A stretch of 64,000 bases of DNA from Epiperipatus broadwayi (GCA_028023455.1 JAQFVV010012423.1:3581753-3645752), one strand, 5' to 3'; counted from the stretch's first letter, positions 1 to 15,377 are shown. Notes: generated by a model not told the origin, from the sequence alone. A program made the numbers and translations.

Positions 1-3499
<3,499 letters not shown>

Positions 3500-4447
3500 C
3501 CCACTTGATTGGTAAATTAAACAATCACCTTGCTAGCCTATTTACATATCTTACCAACAATACAAAATTAAAAATAAATAATGACTTATTTAATATTTAT
3601 TATTTATTACATTATTTAATTCTTAAATTAATTTTTTATCATTTATTTAAATCCATTAAGCATTTTTTTAAAAAATATGTTTTACTTTATTTCACTTTTA
3701 ACTTTTATAAGACTATTTTTCTAAACAAACTAAGTCTATTTTTATTCATTATATTTTTTAAACAGTATTTTAAAAATCAGATTTAATATTTCACGCTAAT
3801 TATTTTTATTTTTATCTCGTGATAGCCAATATAATATTTATAAATTTTATAATAGAATTTTAAAACAGTTTTTGCAACTTTATTAAAAAAAAAACTTACA
3901 AGCATATGTGTACATATGTCTATCTGTCACCTGATTTACAACACAGATATAAACGCTTGTAATTATCTAAAAATAAACTAACAATTCAATTTTATAAAAT
4001 AAATATTTTTAAAAACAAATAATATACTATAACAACTTTAAAATAATAATTCGATATTATAAAATCAAATATTAATCTTCTATTATATACTTTTAATAAC
4101 AAAAATATTTATATTCACTTACTAAATATTAATCTTTATCAACAATAAATATATATGCATTTAATTTTAACTTGTATTTTTTTTTAAACTTTTAGCTTTA
4201 AACATTTATTTACAAAACTTATTAATGCAGTATCAATCATGGCCAGTTTTCCCAACCATATAATATTATCATTTTTTTATTGAAACGTCTCTCCCAAATA
4301 TTAGCACAATTTCACATATCAAATATTCATAGTTTACTTTGATTAAACTTTTGAAAGATTATTAGAAATAAAATCAACATCATATAGCTATAATATATCT
4401 TAAATTTAAAATTTTTAACAAATTGATATAACAATTTATGGAGACCC
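3500..4447 (+). repeat. Interspersed repeat, copy 1 (~0.95 kb)
   Basis: This segment aligns along its whole length, same strand, with 29050-29990. Clear anchors are the TTACATTATTTAATTCT stretch near 3610, TTTTTCTAAAC near 3717, the ACTTACAAGCATATGTG stretch near 3895, and GGCCAGTTTTCCCAACCATATAA near 4240. Divergence is considerable, with many small indels, so both copies are old. The 93-codon open frame at 3505-3786 is not kept in the second copy and has no family motif; I regard it as chance. Ends are approximate and no terminal repeats were found, so the element class is unknown. In copy 2 the repeat sits between two parts of a LINE. Confidence 0.7.
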
Positions 4448-4459
4448 ATACAAAAGGGC

Positions 4460-4569
<110 letters not shown>

Positions 4570-4588
4570 GTATATTTTAATTTATTAA

Positions 4589-4966
4589 TAGGTTGAAGAT
4601 AAGAGTGGGCCACTCTTATCTTTATAAAAGTGAATCTTGTGTTTAGATTTGTAGAGGTTTCTGCCTTAGTTAAGTATTACATGCTGTCATCACACTTAAT
4701 GAGAATTAATATTTATAACTTTAAATTGATTGAAAATATTTGTCAATTTAAGATTGGACTATTGACTCATTGTAAATCAAAAGAAAACTATCATTAAAGT
4801 TTAACAGAAATAGTGAACTTAATCAGTGAAGAATTTATTAGCTTCATGCTCCCAAATCAAAATGCTTTAGATTTGCTTATATAATTAAAAAAATAGGTTG
4901 AAGATAAGAGTGGGCCCTTTTTATATTTATAAAATCGAATCTTGTGTTTAGATTTGTAGAGGTCTC
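4589..4966 (+). repeat. Direct repeat pair, ~75 bp units 305 bp apart
   Basis: The unit at 4589-4663 recurs at 4894-4966. Both begin TAGGTTGAAGATAAGAGTGG, pass through a TTTATAAAA element and continue with AATCTTGTGTTTAGATTTG and GTAGAGGT. The TATAAAA box followed by a conserved stretch in both units could be promoter-like, for example short LTR ends or a transcribed repeat. The ~230 bp between the units shows no coding potential. What the unit belongs to is not known. Confidence 0.75.
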
Positions 4967-5040
4967 TCTTGTAATAAATTAAGCACTCAAGGTGCATATA
5001 ATAAGGTTATAGCCTTATTTAAGTATGCTATATTATTGTT

Positions 5041-6200
5041 ATTAATATTATTTATTGTAACAGTCAAGTTTGTACATTCGCATAACAGAATTCAGAATCC
5101 AGGCAAAAGAGACTGAAGCTGACCAGTCTAGGATTGTGACTTCCCAAGTCTGACTACACTTCAACCCATAAGCCAGTACTCCAAGACTCAAGTCCCTATG
5201 AATGACCATCTTGAAATTACACGTAGCATACTCCTTTATTCACGGCCGACATAGGTCAGGGAGAAACAATGAGACTCATAATTAAATTACAAATTGATCG
5301 TATCTAACGAATAGCTAACTTAATGGAGACCTTTAATAATGCATATTATATAACATAATCATAACAAGAATTGGATGGAATAATGAAACTGAGAGTGGAC
5401 TAGGTTAATTTACTAAAGTTTAATTTCTTCAATAATAAGTTTTATCTAAAATATATATATTACAAATTTTAAACATGTAAAAATGCATGCAGGCATTTAA
5501 TGGCTGAAGAGTTTGGACAGATTCTTTGATAAGATTAATAAATAAATTTACATTTAAGTAAGATGAATGCAGCAATTATTCATCTTACTGAATTCATAAA
5601 AGCCCTAGAATGCTTTGATATGTTACAATTTGTATACAATTATTTTACAGATTTATATATAATAAATGCATGCAGGCATTTAAATAAATAGCTTATCACT
5701 ATGCCATATCTATCATGTAACATACATGGACTCCTCTTAATATGTGGCTGAATACTAGTAATTAAACTAAACCTTGGGCAACACTTATGGTAGATGTTCT
5801 CATTTGTTTATATTTATTTAGTTAGCCTAAAATGGGCTACAATAAATTAGATTGACCGGACTTTTAAGAATATTTCAGACAATTGCTGAAAGAACTAAAA
5901 TAGGGGGGGTACAGTTGGCTGTTCTGGATGTACTAATGCACTATAGCACCAGCAATACAATAATAAATTCATTCTGTGGATGGATTGGTAGATCAAGGGT
6001 TTCTGCAACCAATGCTGGTACCCTGAAAACCGATCACTAAGCTGCATGAAAGAGAACAAATAGTTCATAAAGGTGGGGGACATACATGCTAACCTGGCCT
6101 TAAACTCAGGCTTCGCAACTGCTCTACCCTATGAGAGGAAGATGTGCTGGCTTAACCAAGGCTCCATCTTATTTACATAAATATACGTGGCAGCAAAACG
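5041..6200. other. GC-richer patches, no gene recognised
   Basis: Patches at about 5095-5275 and 5840-6180 are clearly less AT-rich than their surroundings, which suggests an inserted or formerly constrained sequence. A 20 bp motif with core ATGCATGCAGGCATTTAA occurs twice (near 5482 and 5665). The antisense of 6080-6175 vaguely recalls a tRNA-derived repeat but has no good B box. The two ~62-codon open frames here overlap on opposite strands and show no domain, so I do not call them genes. Confidence 0.5.
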
Positions 6201-9117
6201 AGAAAATATTAAAGTGAATGAATCACATCTGCCAAGCAAAGCATTTTATAAAATTTAATATTCTATACGCAAGAACAATAGCTTATTAGCTTAATCGAAT
6301 AGAAGCCAACTCTTAGGTAGCATTTGTTATTGATCAAATGACAAGTATTTAAAAGGAGGGAAAGTATATTTGATGAGGTTTAATAAATAATTTAAATAGC
6401 AAATATACTTATAAATATTTATCAAGGTTAGTCTATTTCTTAGTATTTAAAATTTAAACCTCACTAAAACAAGCCACATTGCAAAAATTTACAATCAAAC
6501 AATTATAAAAAAAAATATTAAATAATAACGAGCGAGTCATTACTATTTTCTTAAGAGGGTTTCGAAACAGCGCACAAAAATAAAATTATAAATAATTATG
6601 TGAAGAGGCTTTAATTAATCTCTTCTTGAAATATTAAAATTTAGGATTCACTGTTTTGAAGTGTCAGCATATCATAAAGTAAATATAACAAATATTAAAA
6701 ACTATGTGATAAAAAAAATAACTAGAGACATGACTGCAGTGATAGTTTAAAATAGAAACATTAATTAATTTCTTAAGGAAGAAAATTTTAAAAGCAAGTG
6801 AATCATTTACAGATTTTAAAACAATAAAAGAAAAGCTTTAACATTAAAAATATATTGAGTGGTTAGTTAGCTAACTAGAATTTAAAAGGTAGTATGAAAT
6901 TATACATAAAATATATGGAAAATATACAGAGCTCTGCAGTTTAAAATGATTTACTGGTATTATTAGGTGCTTGAGCTGGAGCTTGATGAGTTTCCTGGGT
7001 GGCTTGCAGCATGCTCTTCTTTTACAGGTGGTCTGTAAATATTATAGTGGCATTCTTCTTCTTTTCGGTTAGGTTGTAGATGTTATAGTGGGATTCTTGC
7101 TTATAAATGGTGTCAGATGGAAACGAACACATCGCCTCCTTATGGAGTGACAGCTAAGACGGAAAAACTAGCCGAACATCTCAGTTCAAAACTAGATTTG
7201 ATTTTTTAAATATAAATGTGACTCAAAATGTAGTCTCTTCTCAGTATATAGATCTTAGTCAGTCTCTTAGTATTATAGATCTCAGTAGTCTATCTTCCTG
7301 CTCAAAATATGGCCCATTTATATCTTTTCCTTATCAGCTTAACACCTTTAGGATTTTTTCTTTGCTTCATGATTACATTAATTTTGTTAACATACAATCT
7401 GATTCCAAAAATACTGATAAGTTTATGAGGTGTTATAACTTTTTCCTTTATTCCATTTTAATTAAATTCTAAAAAGATGTGATTTTGATCTTAAATATTT
7501 GATAAACTATTAAAGTATTTCAGTTATAACTTTTATGGTTATTTTGTAAAACTATTTTGCCATAAACAATTTTAATCCAAAAATAACTTAAATGTTTATA
7601 TCTGACACAATTTTAATTAGCCATATTTTAAAATGACTTTTTAATTTGACCAAAGGTAGGTGTGGTCATTAATTAAATACTTGTTTACAAAAAATCTGTT
7701 TCTAACCAGCTTTTAATTCTAAGAAGAAAAAAAATAACACTTACTTTTTAAAGAAGACTTCTCAACACATTTGAAAGAAAACCTTTTTAACATTTTTAAA
7801 TAAACATTTTAAAATATTTTCATCTTTTAACATTTTGAATATATAACACATTTTAATGTTTTAAATCATGCCACCCCTATATACATTACAAATATAGGTT
7901 GGATTATATATCCACATATGAATTAAAATAATAAATTTATTAATAAATTGAACCTTATAATTATTTAACCTAATAAAAGTATTTTTTTCAAATAAACGCG
8001 ATATTAATAATAATACACTATAATTCTATCAAGCCTATCTAATTATACCATCCTTTTATATGTAAATATATAATGCTGTTCAGACAGCCATGACAGCAAA
8101 TTGTAGTTTTATTTTACATATTATAGTTTAAATGAGATTCGAATCTAACACAGATGAGTGGGTTATTAGATTGATGATGAAACAGCAAGGGATTAGGAGG
8201 TTCCTGTTTCATTATGTTATAAATATATTTATGATAGTACATTTCCAAGAAATGGAGTTGGATAAGAAACATGCAGTAAAACTATTTTATTTTGCTTTTT
8301 TATTATTGTTTGAAGTTTTCATATTGTTGTTTTCAACTAAATGAATGAATATGCCCAGGGTATAGCAGCCTGTTTTATATATCTGATGTAAAAATTAATA
8401 AATTAAAAAGTTTATATATATATGTTGGTGTGTGTGAGAATTTAAATAGTTTAAAAAATGAATGTTCTTATCATTATACAATGATGATTTGTTGGTATAC
8501 AGATATTATTAGACCAAATGGATGCATTGTATGCCTTTTTACATGTGTGACGTGTGTAAATTGTTACTTATTTATTTATTATTTTTATCAAATTTATGTG
8601 TTGTGTAGTTAATAATTTTTATGCAGAAATGAAAATATATATCAGTTTAGGCAATTTTATATGGATATTATATTGTTTCTCATATGAATTTATCACCCCC
8701 TTCCTCGTGAATGAGAATATGACTTGCTTATTTGTCTGCACATAATTACTGAGTGTCCATTCTTATTTTTACTTATTCATATTTTTATCTACATAGCCTG
8801 GAATTTAATATAATAAGCATTTTGGTAAGTTATAATATCTGAAAGCATATATATTTTTTTCGTATTTGCTCTGCTATATCTTAAACTTTAAATATATTGT
8901 GAGTGTAGAGCATATTTATTTTTTTGCCTATAATAGGTATTATTTTTGTTAAATCAATTCAATCATCTTGCATATTATATTTGTTGCTATCTTTCTAAAA
9001 CCTATAGAAGTGTAACCATAGTGATTTTAAACAAGTTTCAATTATGTAAAAAAATGTCTTATTCATGACCTGAATATAGGTATTTAGAAGTATTGTTTTA
9101 CTCTGTTTATATAATAT
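6201..9117. other. AT-rich DNA with a possible LTR-element relic near 7.1 kb
   Basis: At 7029-7105 a ~38 bp unit, roughly TAGTGG-ATTCTT with its flanks, is tandemly doubled. Just after it, near 7109, stands TGGTGTCAGATGG. A TGGTGTCAGA box is a common primer-binding site in Ty3/gypsy elements, complementary to a tRNA ending TGACACCA, and it is usually followed by gag. No matching LTR or gag was found around it. Open frames at 7218-7472, 8132-8344 and 8430-8612 carry no motif I recognise and look like chance frames in T-rich DNA. Confidence 0.4.
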
Positions 9118-10160
9118 TTTAAAGTAAGACAAAATTAGATAACAGCAAGAACTTTTGGATGATTTAATTGTAATTTTTTTAGGGATGATTTAAAGAAAGA
9201 GACAATTATATGTAAAATTTAATAATGTTTTATTATTCTAATACATCAAATGTTCTAAAAAATAATCCTTATTGTAAATAAATAAATATTATTATTGTTG
9301 TAAATGAATATTTTTTGTTATGAATTAAATATATTTTTGCTTGATTGCCATTATTGCATTATCACATGTTACTCAGAAAATATATTTTTCTAGTTTTCAT
9401 TATTAATTATTTTATAAAAATGCACTTCATTGGTTGCATATAGTTTATTCATTCATTTTTCTTATTATTTATTCTATCTCCATTATCAGATGATAAATAC
9501 ATTGTTATTTGTTTTATTTCAAATGTACTTGTGATGTAGATGGTAACCTAAACTATATCTTTACTGCCTGATGTACTATTTCATGTTATTGCTTATTAAA
9601 AGTTGCATCAGAAGATATAAAATCTTTGTATTTTATAGTTGGTAAAAATAAAATAAGTAAACTTTAAAATATGTTTCAATTTGCTAACCATATATTATTT
9701 AAGTACTTGAATACTCTATTATTTTGTAGTTTTATTTCAGTTTCCTTAAAAATACTAATGTTAAAGATAAAATTAAAAGAACATAATAACTTGAATAACA
9801 GTTATTATATTGTAAGAATTTGAAGTATATTACCATTAGAATTTTTTGTCCCAAGTGTATTTTGAGTTTGAACCCTGAAATAAAGACATTTTAGAAACTA
9901 CAATGAGATTTTAAAATTGTAAAATAATCTATATTTTATAAAAAAATAAAAATAAAGCCTGAGATAAGATTTATTTTAATTTACAAACTTGTATTTTAGT
10001 GATTATAATTAGTTCTTATGTTCTCTATAAAAGAACTCATCCTCTGTGGAAAATTCATAAGTATTATGGTGGCTGTATGACCTATACTTTGTTCCCATGG
10101 ACTAGCACATTTGGTTGATTCTGAGCCACATATTTTGGCTTGTTACATAGTTGTTTTTTT
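9118..10160 (+). repeat. ~1.1 kb direct duplication, copy 1
   Basis: This segment aligns with 11160-12300, same strand. Shared anchors include GAACTTTTGGA at the start, TGTAAAATTTAATAAT, TGTTACTCAGAAAAT, CTTATTAAAAGTTGCATCAG, AAATAAAGACATTTTAGAAA and TATTATGGT near the end. The first ~40 bp match the tail of the coiled-coil fragment that precedes copy 2, so the unit is probably a retroelement 3' part rather than a host gene duplication. Divergence is clear but modest. Confidence 0.75.
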
Positions 10161-11009
10161 GTTATCAATGCAATGGGTTTTGGATTCATGCTCTGTGATT
10201 ATTTATCTTGTTACAACTGTCAGATTTTGGTATGCCAATATAGGTGTCTCAGTATATTAGATATGTGTATGGCCAATGTGGTTGTGTAAGTATATTAAAC
10301 GATTATATAATAATTTTGGCTGCCAGAATTATAGTTTAAATGTAATTATTACTTACCAGTGTATAGCTGCAATATTTAATCTGTTAATAATAAAAATGTT
10401 AATTTCAAAGTATCAAATATTAGGCACATTAATCTTCATGCTTATGAGCATATTATTACAGGTGTTAATCTTTCAATTATTTTAATTAAACATTGTATTA
10501 TATTTATGTAATCTGTATTCCATAATGACAATTATCAGTAATACATTATTAAATATGTATTTTTACCTTAATATTGTGGTTAATATTAAGAATAACGAAT
10601 TATTCATAGAATTTTTGGTGATAATGGTAACCTATTGTTTAATAAAGTGATAATATTAATATTGGTTTTAGTATTATATTGTTAATCATTTATTAAATTA
10701 TAAATTTAAAGATATAACAATATAGTGCTATTATTGTTTATATGGGGGGACAAAAGATTGTATATAGCCATATAGAATAGTTATATAAATTGTTTAAAAT
10801 TTAACAATAATGAGTTTTTCATTACCAATATGAGATATTATTTGGTGATGGTTGAATCATGTTCTGATGGAGATAGTATAACTTATAAATATTTGGATAA
10901 ATTATTAATATGTTAATTATTAAAAACTATTTTCAAAAACCTTTTTGTGTTAGCATTTAATATTTTATTTGATATTTAAAATAAGGAAGTATAAAGGTTA
11001 TAGAATTAG
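10161..11009. other. AT-rich spacer between the duplicated units
   Basis: The stretch holds a 69-codon open frame (10276-10485) made of hydrophobic, AT-encoded residues with no family motif. I see no other feature. Confidence 0.5.
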
Positions 11010-11240
11010 ATGAAGTCCCAAGTACGACTTCTCCTACTAATCATTTTTTTTCCCTTTAGGAAAGGAATAAGAGCGGAGTTAAATAAGAAAATAGATAATC
11101 AATATGAAGAATTAATAACAGCAATAAAAGGAATGTGAATGGAATTTAATAATCGATCCAAAGAACGTGAGAGTCTGTCTAGGAAATTAGACGAAACAAA
11201 AGAATCAATTAAAAAAAATGAAAGTAGTTCAAGAAAATAA
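11010..11240 (+). pseudogene. Coiled-coil, gag-like fragment with one in-frame stop
   Basis: Reading from the ATG at 11010, about 42 codons are open to a TGA at 11136-11138. The same frame then continues for 33 codons to TAA at 11238-11240. The product is rich in Lys, Glu, Asn and Ser in heptad-like spacing, with strings such as ELNKKIDNQYEELITAIKG and SRKLDETKESIKKNE, typical of an amphipathic coiled coil. A pyrimidine tract ending CCCTTTAG at about 11060 could also be a splice acceptor, so an exon cannot be excluded. The resemblance to the coiled-coil part of the 49-51 kb element is in style, not in demonstrable alignment. Its tail lies inside the duplicated 1.1 kb unit. Confidence 0.4.
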
Positions 11241-12300
11241 GTGAGAACTTTTGGACGATAATAATCGCTCGTTTTTAAATTTTTTAGGAATGATTTATGC
11301 AAAGCCATTTATGTGTAAAATTTAATAATTTATTATGTTAATATATCAAAATTATTAAAAAATAATGATTTTTGTAAATAAATAGTATATGGTATTGATA
11401 TTATTACATGTTGTAAATATTGTATTATTATTATTAATTAAATATGTTTCTATTTCGTTGTCCTTGTTGCTTTAGCACCTTTGTTACTCAGAAAATCTAC
11501 TTTACTATTTTTTTTTATTTTTAACAGCGCATTTTATAGTCACATATGGTTTATTCATTGATTTTGCTTATTATTTATTATACCTGCATTATCAGAAGAT
11601 AAATAATACGTTATTTGTTCTATTTCAAATAGACTTATAATATTATTGGTAGCATAAAATATACCTTTAGTTCCTGTTATATTATTCAATGTTATTGCTT
11701 ATTAAAAGTTGCATCAGAACAGATAAATTTTGTGCATTTTATAGTTGGTAGAAATGAAGTAGTTATATTGGAAGAACTTTGAAATATTTAGAAATGTTGC
11801 AATTTGCCACTTTTAAATATTTGAATAGTCTACTATTGTATAGTTTCATTTATATTTCCTTAAAAATAGTGATGCTACTGATAAAATTAATATAATATAA
11901 TATGTTTAATGTATAGCTCGAATAATAGTTATCACATTTTAAAAACTTAAAATATATTACCATTAACATTTATTTTGTTCCAAGTGTATTTTGAATATTA
12001 TCCCTGAAATAAAGACATTTTAGAAATTAAAATGGGATTTTAAAATTGAAAAAGAACCTATATTGTAAGTAAAGTAAAAATAAAACTTGAGATATTTCAT
12101 TTAATATAAGAACCTTGTATTTTACTAATTATAACTAGTTACTATGCTGAGTATAAGATGATTCCTAGTATGTGGAAAATCCATAGGTATTATGGTTTCA
12201 GTGTTGCCTGTCCTTTTTTTGTGTTGTCTAGCATTTTTGAGTGACTCTGCATTGCACATTTTGGTCCCTGTCCTGTGAGCTTTTGTCTAGTTACAATAAT
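11160..12300 (+). repeat. ~1.1 kb direct duplication, copy 2
   Basis: This is the second copy of the 9118-10160 unit, beginning within the coiled-coil fragment and running through the same series of anchors. It ends near a shared GTTACA just before the fold-back at 12.33 kb. Spacing between the two copies is about 2.1 kb. Confidence 0.75.
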
Positions 12301-12330
12301 TACAAAAAAACAATTATATAACATAACAAT

Positions 12331-12689
12331 ATTAGCCAAAAGGCAATTTTTTACTAAAATTCTTCCACAACCATGAATTCAGCAATTAAGAAATAAACCT
12401 TTTCAAGTAAAATTCAACTAAACATACAATATATATATATATTCTTCTTTTCAAATCAGTTTTTTTATAAAACGTAACATCTGCATTGTATATTTATGAA
12501 GGAATATAGATCATAAAATATTTTTTGATAATGCAGAGGTTATTTTTATGGGAAAAATGAATTTAAAAAAAAGAGTAAAAGAAACTTTGATGATAATTTT
12601 TTTTCAATCTTAGACTATCAACCTCATGAAGCCATCCTTTGATGTTAAAAGAAGTTGGTTTTTGAAGTTAGTGATGGGAAGTCTATTTA

Positions 12690-12773
<84 letters not shown>

Positions 12774-13120
12774 CACTAGACAGAGCTTTACCAATAATTC
12801 CTAAATAAGCTTTTGTTCTCCCACCCATCACTGAGGCAAGCCAGCTAGCTCAAAACCATGGTCTGGTGGTTGGAGATAACTAAAGAGATATTGAATTCTG
12901 TCTCTCTCAGCATTTATGTAAACAGAAGCTTGTTTAGGAGCTATTGGTAAAGCTCCATCTAGTGATCATAAATTGCAAGCTAAGAGCAGTTACGAAATTT
13001 AAAACTTGTTTTGTTTATCATATATATATATAAAATTGAATTTTACTTGAAAAGCTGTATTTTTAATAGATTAATCCATAGTTGTGGAAAAATTTTAGCA
13101 AAATTTTATTTTTGGCTAAT
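12331..13120. repeat. Nested fold-back (inverted-repeat) structure
   Basis: Two pairs of inverted arms share one axis. The outer arms are 12331-12420 and 13032-13120, with anchors TTAGCCAAAA / TTTTTGGCTAA, TTCCACAAC / GTTGTGGAA and TTTTCAAGTAAAATTCAA / its complement. The inner arms are 12771-12818 and 12922-12967, beginning GATCACTAGA and carrying GAGCTTTACCAATA. A GC-richer core lies between them at 12819-12921. Two (AT)n runs at ~12695-12738 and ~12744-12770 sit only in the left half, so the hairpin is lopsided. The small open frames inside are not meaningful. It could be a fold-back transposon or MITE-like element, or two inverted copies of a short repeat. Confidence 0.7.
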
Positions 13121-13164
13121 AATGTAATGGTTATAATGCATTTCCATTATATATATATATATAT

Positions 13165-15101
13165 TATAACGATCGGAACAGATCAGAGTCTTACTGTTTC
13201 TGCCATATAAGGGGGCCACTAGGCCATATGAACCTGGAAAATTTATATAGTAGGCAGATACTTAAGATCCAATTTTATTTTATTATAGACTGTTAGCCCT
13301 GGAGCATCAGAGATAATATAACACATAGTTTTCATTTAAGAAAGATTTAAAATTAAAAATAAATTTTTCGTATTAAATAAAAAGCCACTGCCAGATTAAC
13401 AATACACAGAAACATTTATTTTGCACATATATAAAATTTAGAATTATTTTAGTATAATGTTTAGTTTATAATTTGCTTTACATTTTAACTTTTGATTTTA
13501 TAAGTTCACACAGATGAATTTATTAATATTTTATTAAAGTGTCAAGTATGAATAGACTACATAGATTGCACTCGAAAAAGAAAATATTCTATATCCATTA
13601 TTTAAACCTTGGCCAAAAATTTGCAATTAGACTAATGCCAATCTACCTGATATATTGATGTATTCAATGCAGCATGACAACACAATGCCTCACTGTCAGA
13701 AATATACATCTAAATAGCATGGTTATCGAGAAAAATGTCTCTCATTCAGTACAAGAATACTTTGTCTGTCTGGCAAAAAGAGCAATAAAAAACTCTATAG
13801 AAAGGAATTATGTTTCTTTTTTCTGTCTTACTGTCCCATTCCATAGGCTAAAGGGGTGATCCAAAGAGCAGGGAATACAGTCTGCTTCCAATGGTCAATA
13901 AAAATGGGACTTATTTTGCCCAAATGTGGCATATAATGTGATCCTGCACATATCAGATCTTCATGTTACATTTACTAATTACACCAATACATGTAATCCA
14001 TTGATCCAATCTAACTGCAAAACAAATAATCCAAGATTTACCGTTCTTAAATGAGCATAACTTTACAAATATATGTGCTCACTCACACCCGACTTAAATT
14101 TAACATTTATTAAAAGTTTAGCTTAACAGAAAAAAATCATAATAAACACTTTAAAGAACTGAAAAAGTAAATTAATGGAAACGATTTTAAAACTACATAT
14201 GATAAAAATAATTATTAATAAATGATTTGGTCAGATAGGAATTTATATTTCTATTTAAATATTGGAAATATTCATACTTAATGTTCATGAATTATACATA
14301 AAGTTTTTACAGTTTAAAAGTCCATCCTTAATAGTTGCTTGTAATTTGGATCCAATGTTAATTCCCACAATGCCCAAGGAAACCAGTATGCTGTTTGCCA
14401 TTCTATTGTTATTCATCTGGAGATCCTCTACTGTAGCTGGTATAATTTTTTTGCAGGTTTTTATCACAGGACCCTGATGTTCTGGGGTCCGCAATGTAGG
14501 AAAATGATATTTCATTTATACTTTTAGAAAAACTGATGGTAATGAAAGTGCATCTTTTCAATCTCTTCTCCTTCAACTCTCCTGGACTTAACACATATAG
14601 CACACCTAATAAATTATTTCCAATCTTTTCATTTTTATATTAAAATTTGAGATTGACAGGACATGATATCATGATGATGATGATTCTTTTGCTGTGGTGT
14701 CCATTTTCTGAGGGATTTGTTTATTGGCTATTTAGTTTTTATTGTTATCTCCTATCTGACCTTTAATTATAAATTTTGAAATGCCCAAAGACTAGTTTAC
14801 TTTGATTAATTAAAAATAATCATTTTTACTTTTTTAGCGTTTTACACAATAGTGAGTAATTAAATTTTGTATATTTTAAAGATATATTTTTATCTTTAAA
14901 TCTTTTAAGTTTTTGTTGAAAATTTAGTTTTAAAATACTTTTTTTTAATAAAGTTTTCTTTTAATAATTTTCCATGTGTGGGATTTTATACATCTACGAG
15001 TTTGATGACTTTTAATTTTCAATTTTTAATTTTTATTTGAGAACTTTTTATTTTTAATTTCTAATTTTATTTATTAGAATGTAACAGCATGTGTGCCCAC
15101 T

Positions 15102-15104
<3 letters not shown>
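13165..15104 (-). mobile_element. Diverged solo-LTR-like element, antisense copy
   Basis: Read on the minus strand, this segment aligns from end to end with the element at 42714-44875. The 5' terminus at 15104 reads TGTAGTGGGCACACATGC and matches TGTAACGAGCACAGACAT in the other copy. Internal anchors are TTAAGTCGGG, TTTGTAAAGTTAT, TATCTGACCAAA, GTCAGATAGGA and AAAGTATTTTAAAACTAAATTTT. The 3' terminus at 13165 ends GGATCGTTATA-like against GGATCGTTACA. An AT run lies on both sides, consistent with insertion into an ATAT target. No open frame with protein motifs lies inside. Length is 1,940 bp against 2,162 bp, so several deletions have accumulated. Frames at 13674-13859, 14262-14477 and 14285-14603 are chance frames. 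Confidence 0.75.

Positions 15105-15191
<87 letters not shown>
15105..15191. repeat. (AT)n microsatellite
   Basis: An AT run fills the gap between the antisense LTR-like element and the palindrome. Two further AT runs follow the palindrome at about 15408-15470. Confidence 0.95.
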
Positions 15192-15192
<1 letters not shown>

Positions 15193-15377
15193 CACATTAT
15201 TATTACTATTTGCGGGATATTCCGTGTAGTGAAAAAGCTAAATGCTGATGTTTCAGTACAATATCAAGTACCTTCCTCAGAGGACGCTCTGAGGAAGGTA
15301 CTTGATATTGTACTGAAACGTCAGCATTTAGCTTTTTCACTACACGGAATATCCCGCAAATAGTAATAATAATATGA
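15192..15377. repeat. Near-perfect 186 bp palindrome made of two inverted repeat units
   Basis: Arms 15192-15282 and 15287-15377 are reverse complements with very few mismatches around a 4 bp centre (GACG at 15283-15286). Each arm is one copy of a unit that also occurs singly at 63755-63880. On the right arm the unit reads CTCTGAGGA, then GGTAC...GTACT, then GAAACGTCAG. This order matches the conserved core of a hammerhead ribozyme, CUGANGA - stem II - GAAA, with a 4-5 bp potential stem II. The remaining ribozyme parts (a UH cleavage site with stems I and III) are not clear. Long open frames across it exist only because the palindrome joins AT codons. Confidence 0.85.

Noticed and set aside
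5852-6083. Two 62-codon frames on opposite strands with mixed composition
   Set aside because: They overlap each other, show no domain, and lie in a GC-richer patch where longer frames arise by chance.
6071-6175. tRNA gene or SINE on the minus strand
   Set aside because: GGTAGAGCAGTTG resembles an A box, but the following GAGTTTAAGGCC is a poor B box and no cloverleaf can be drawn.
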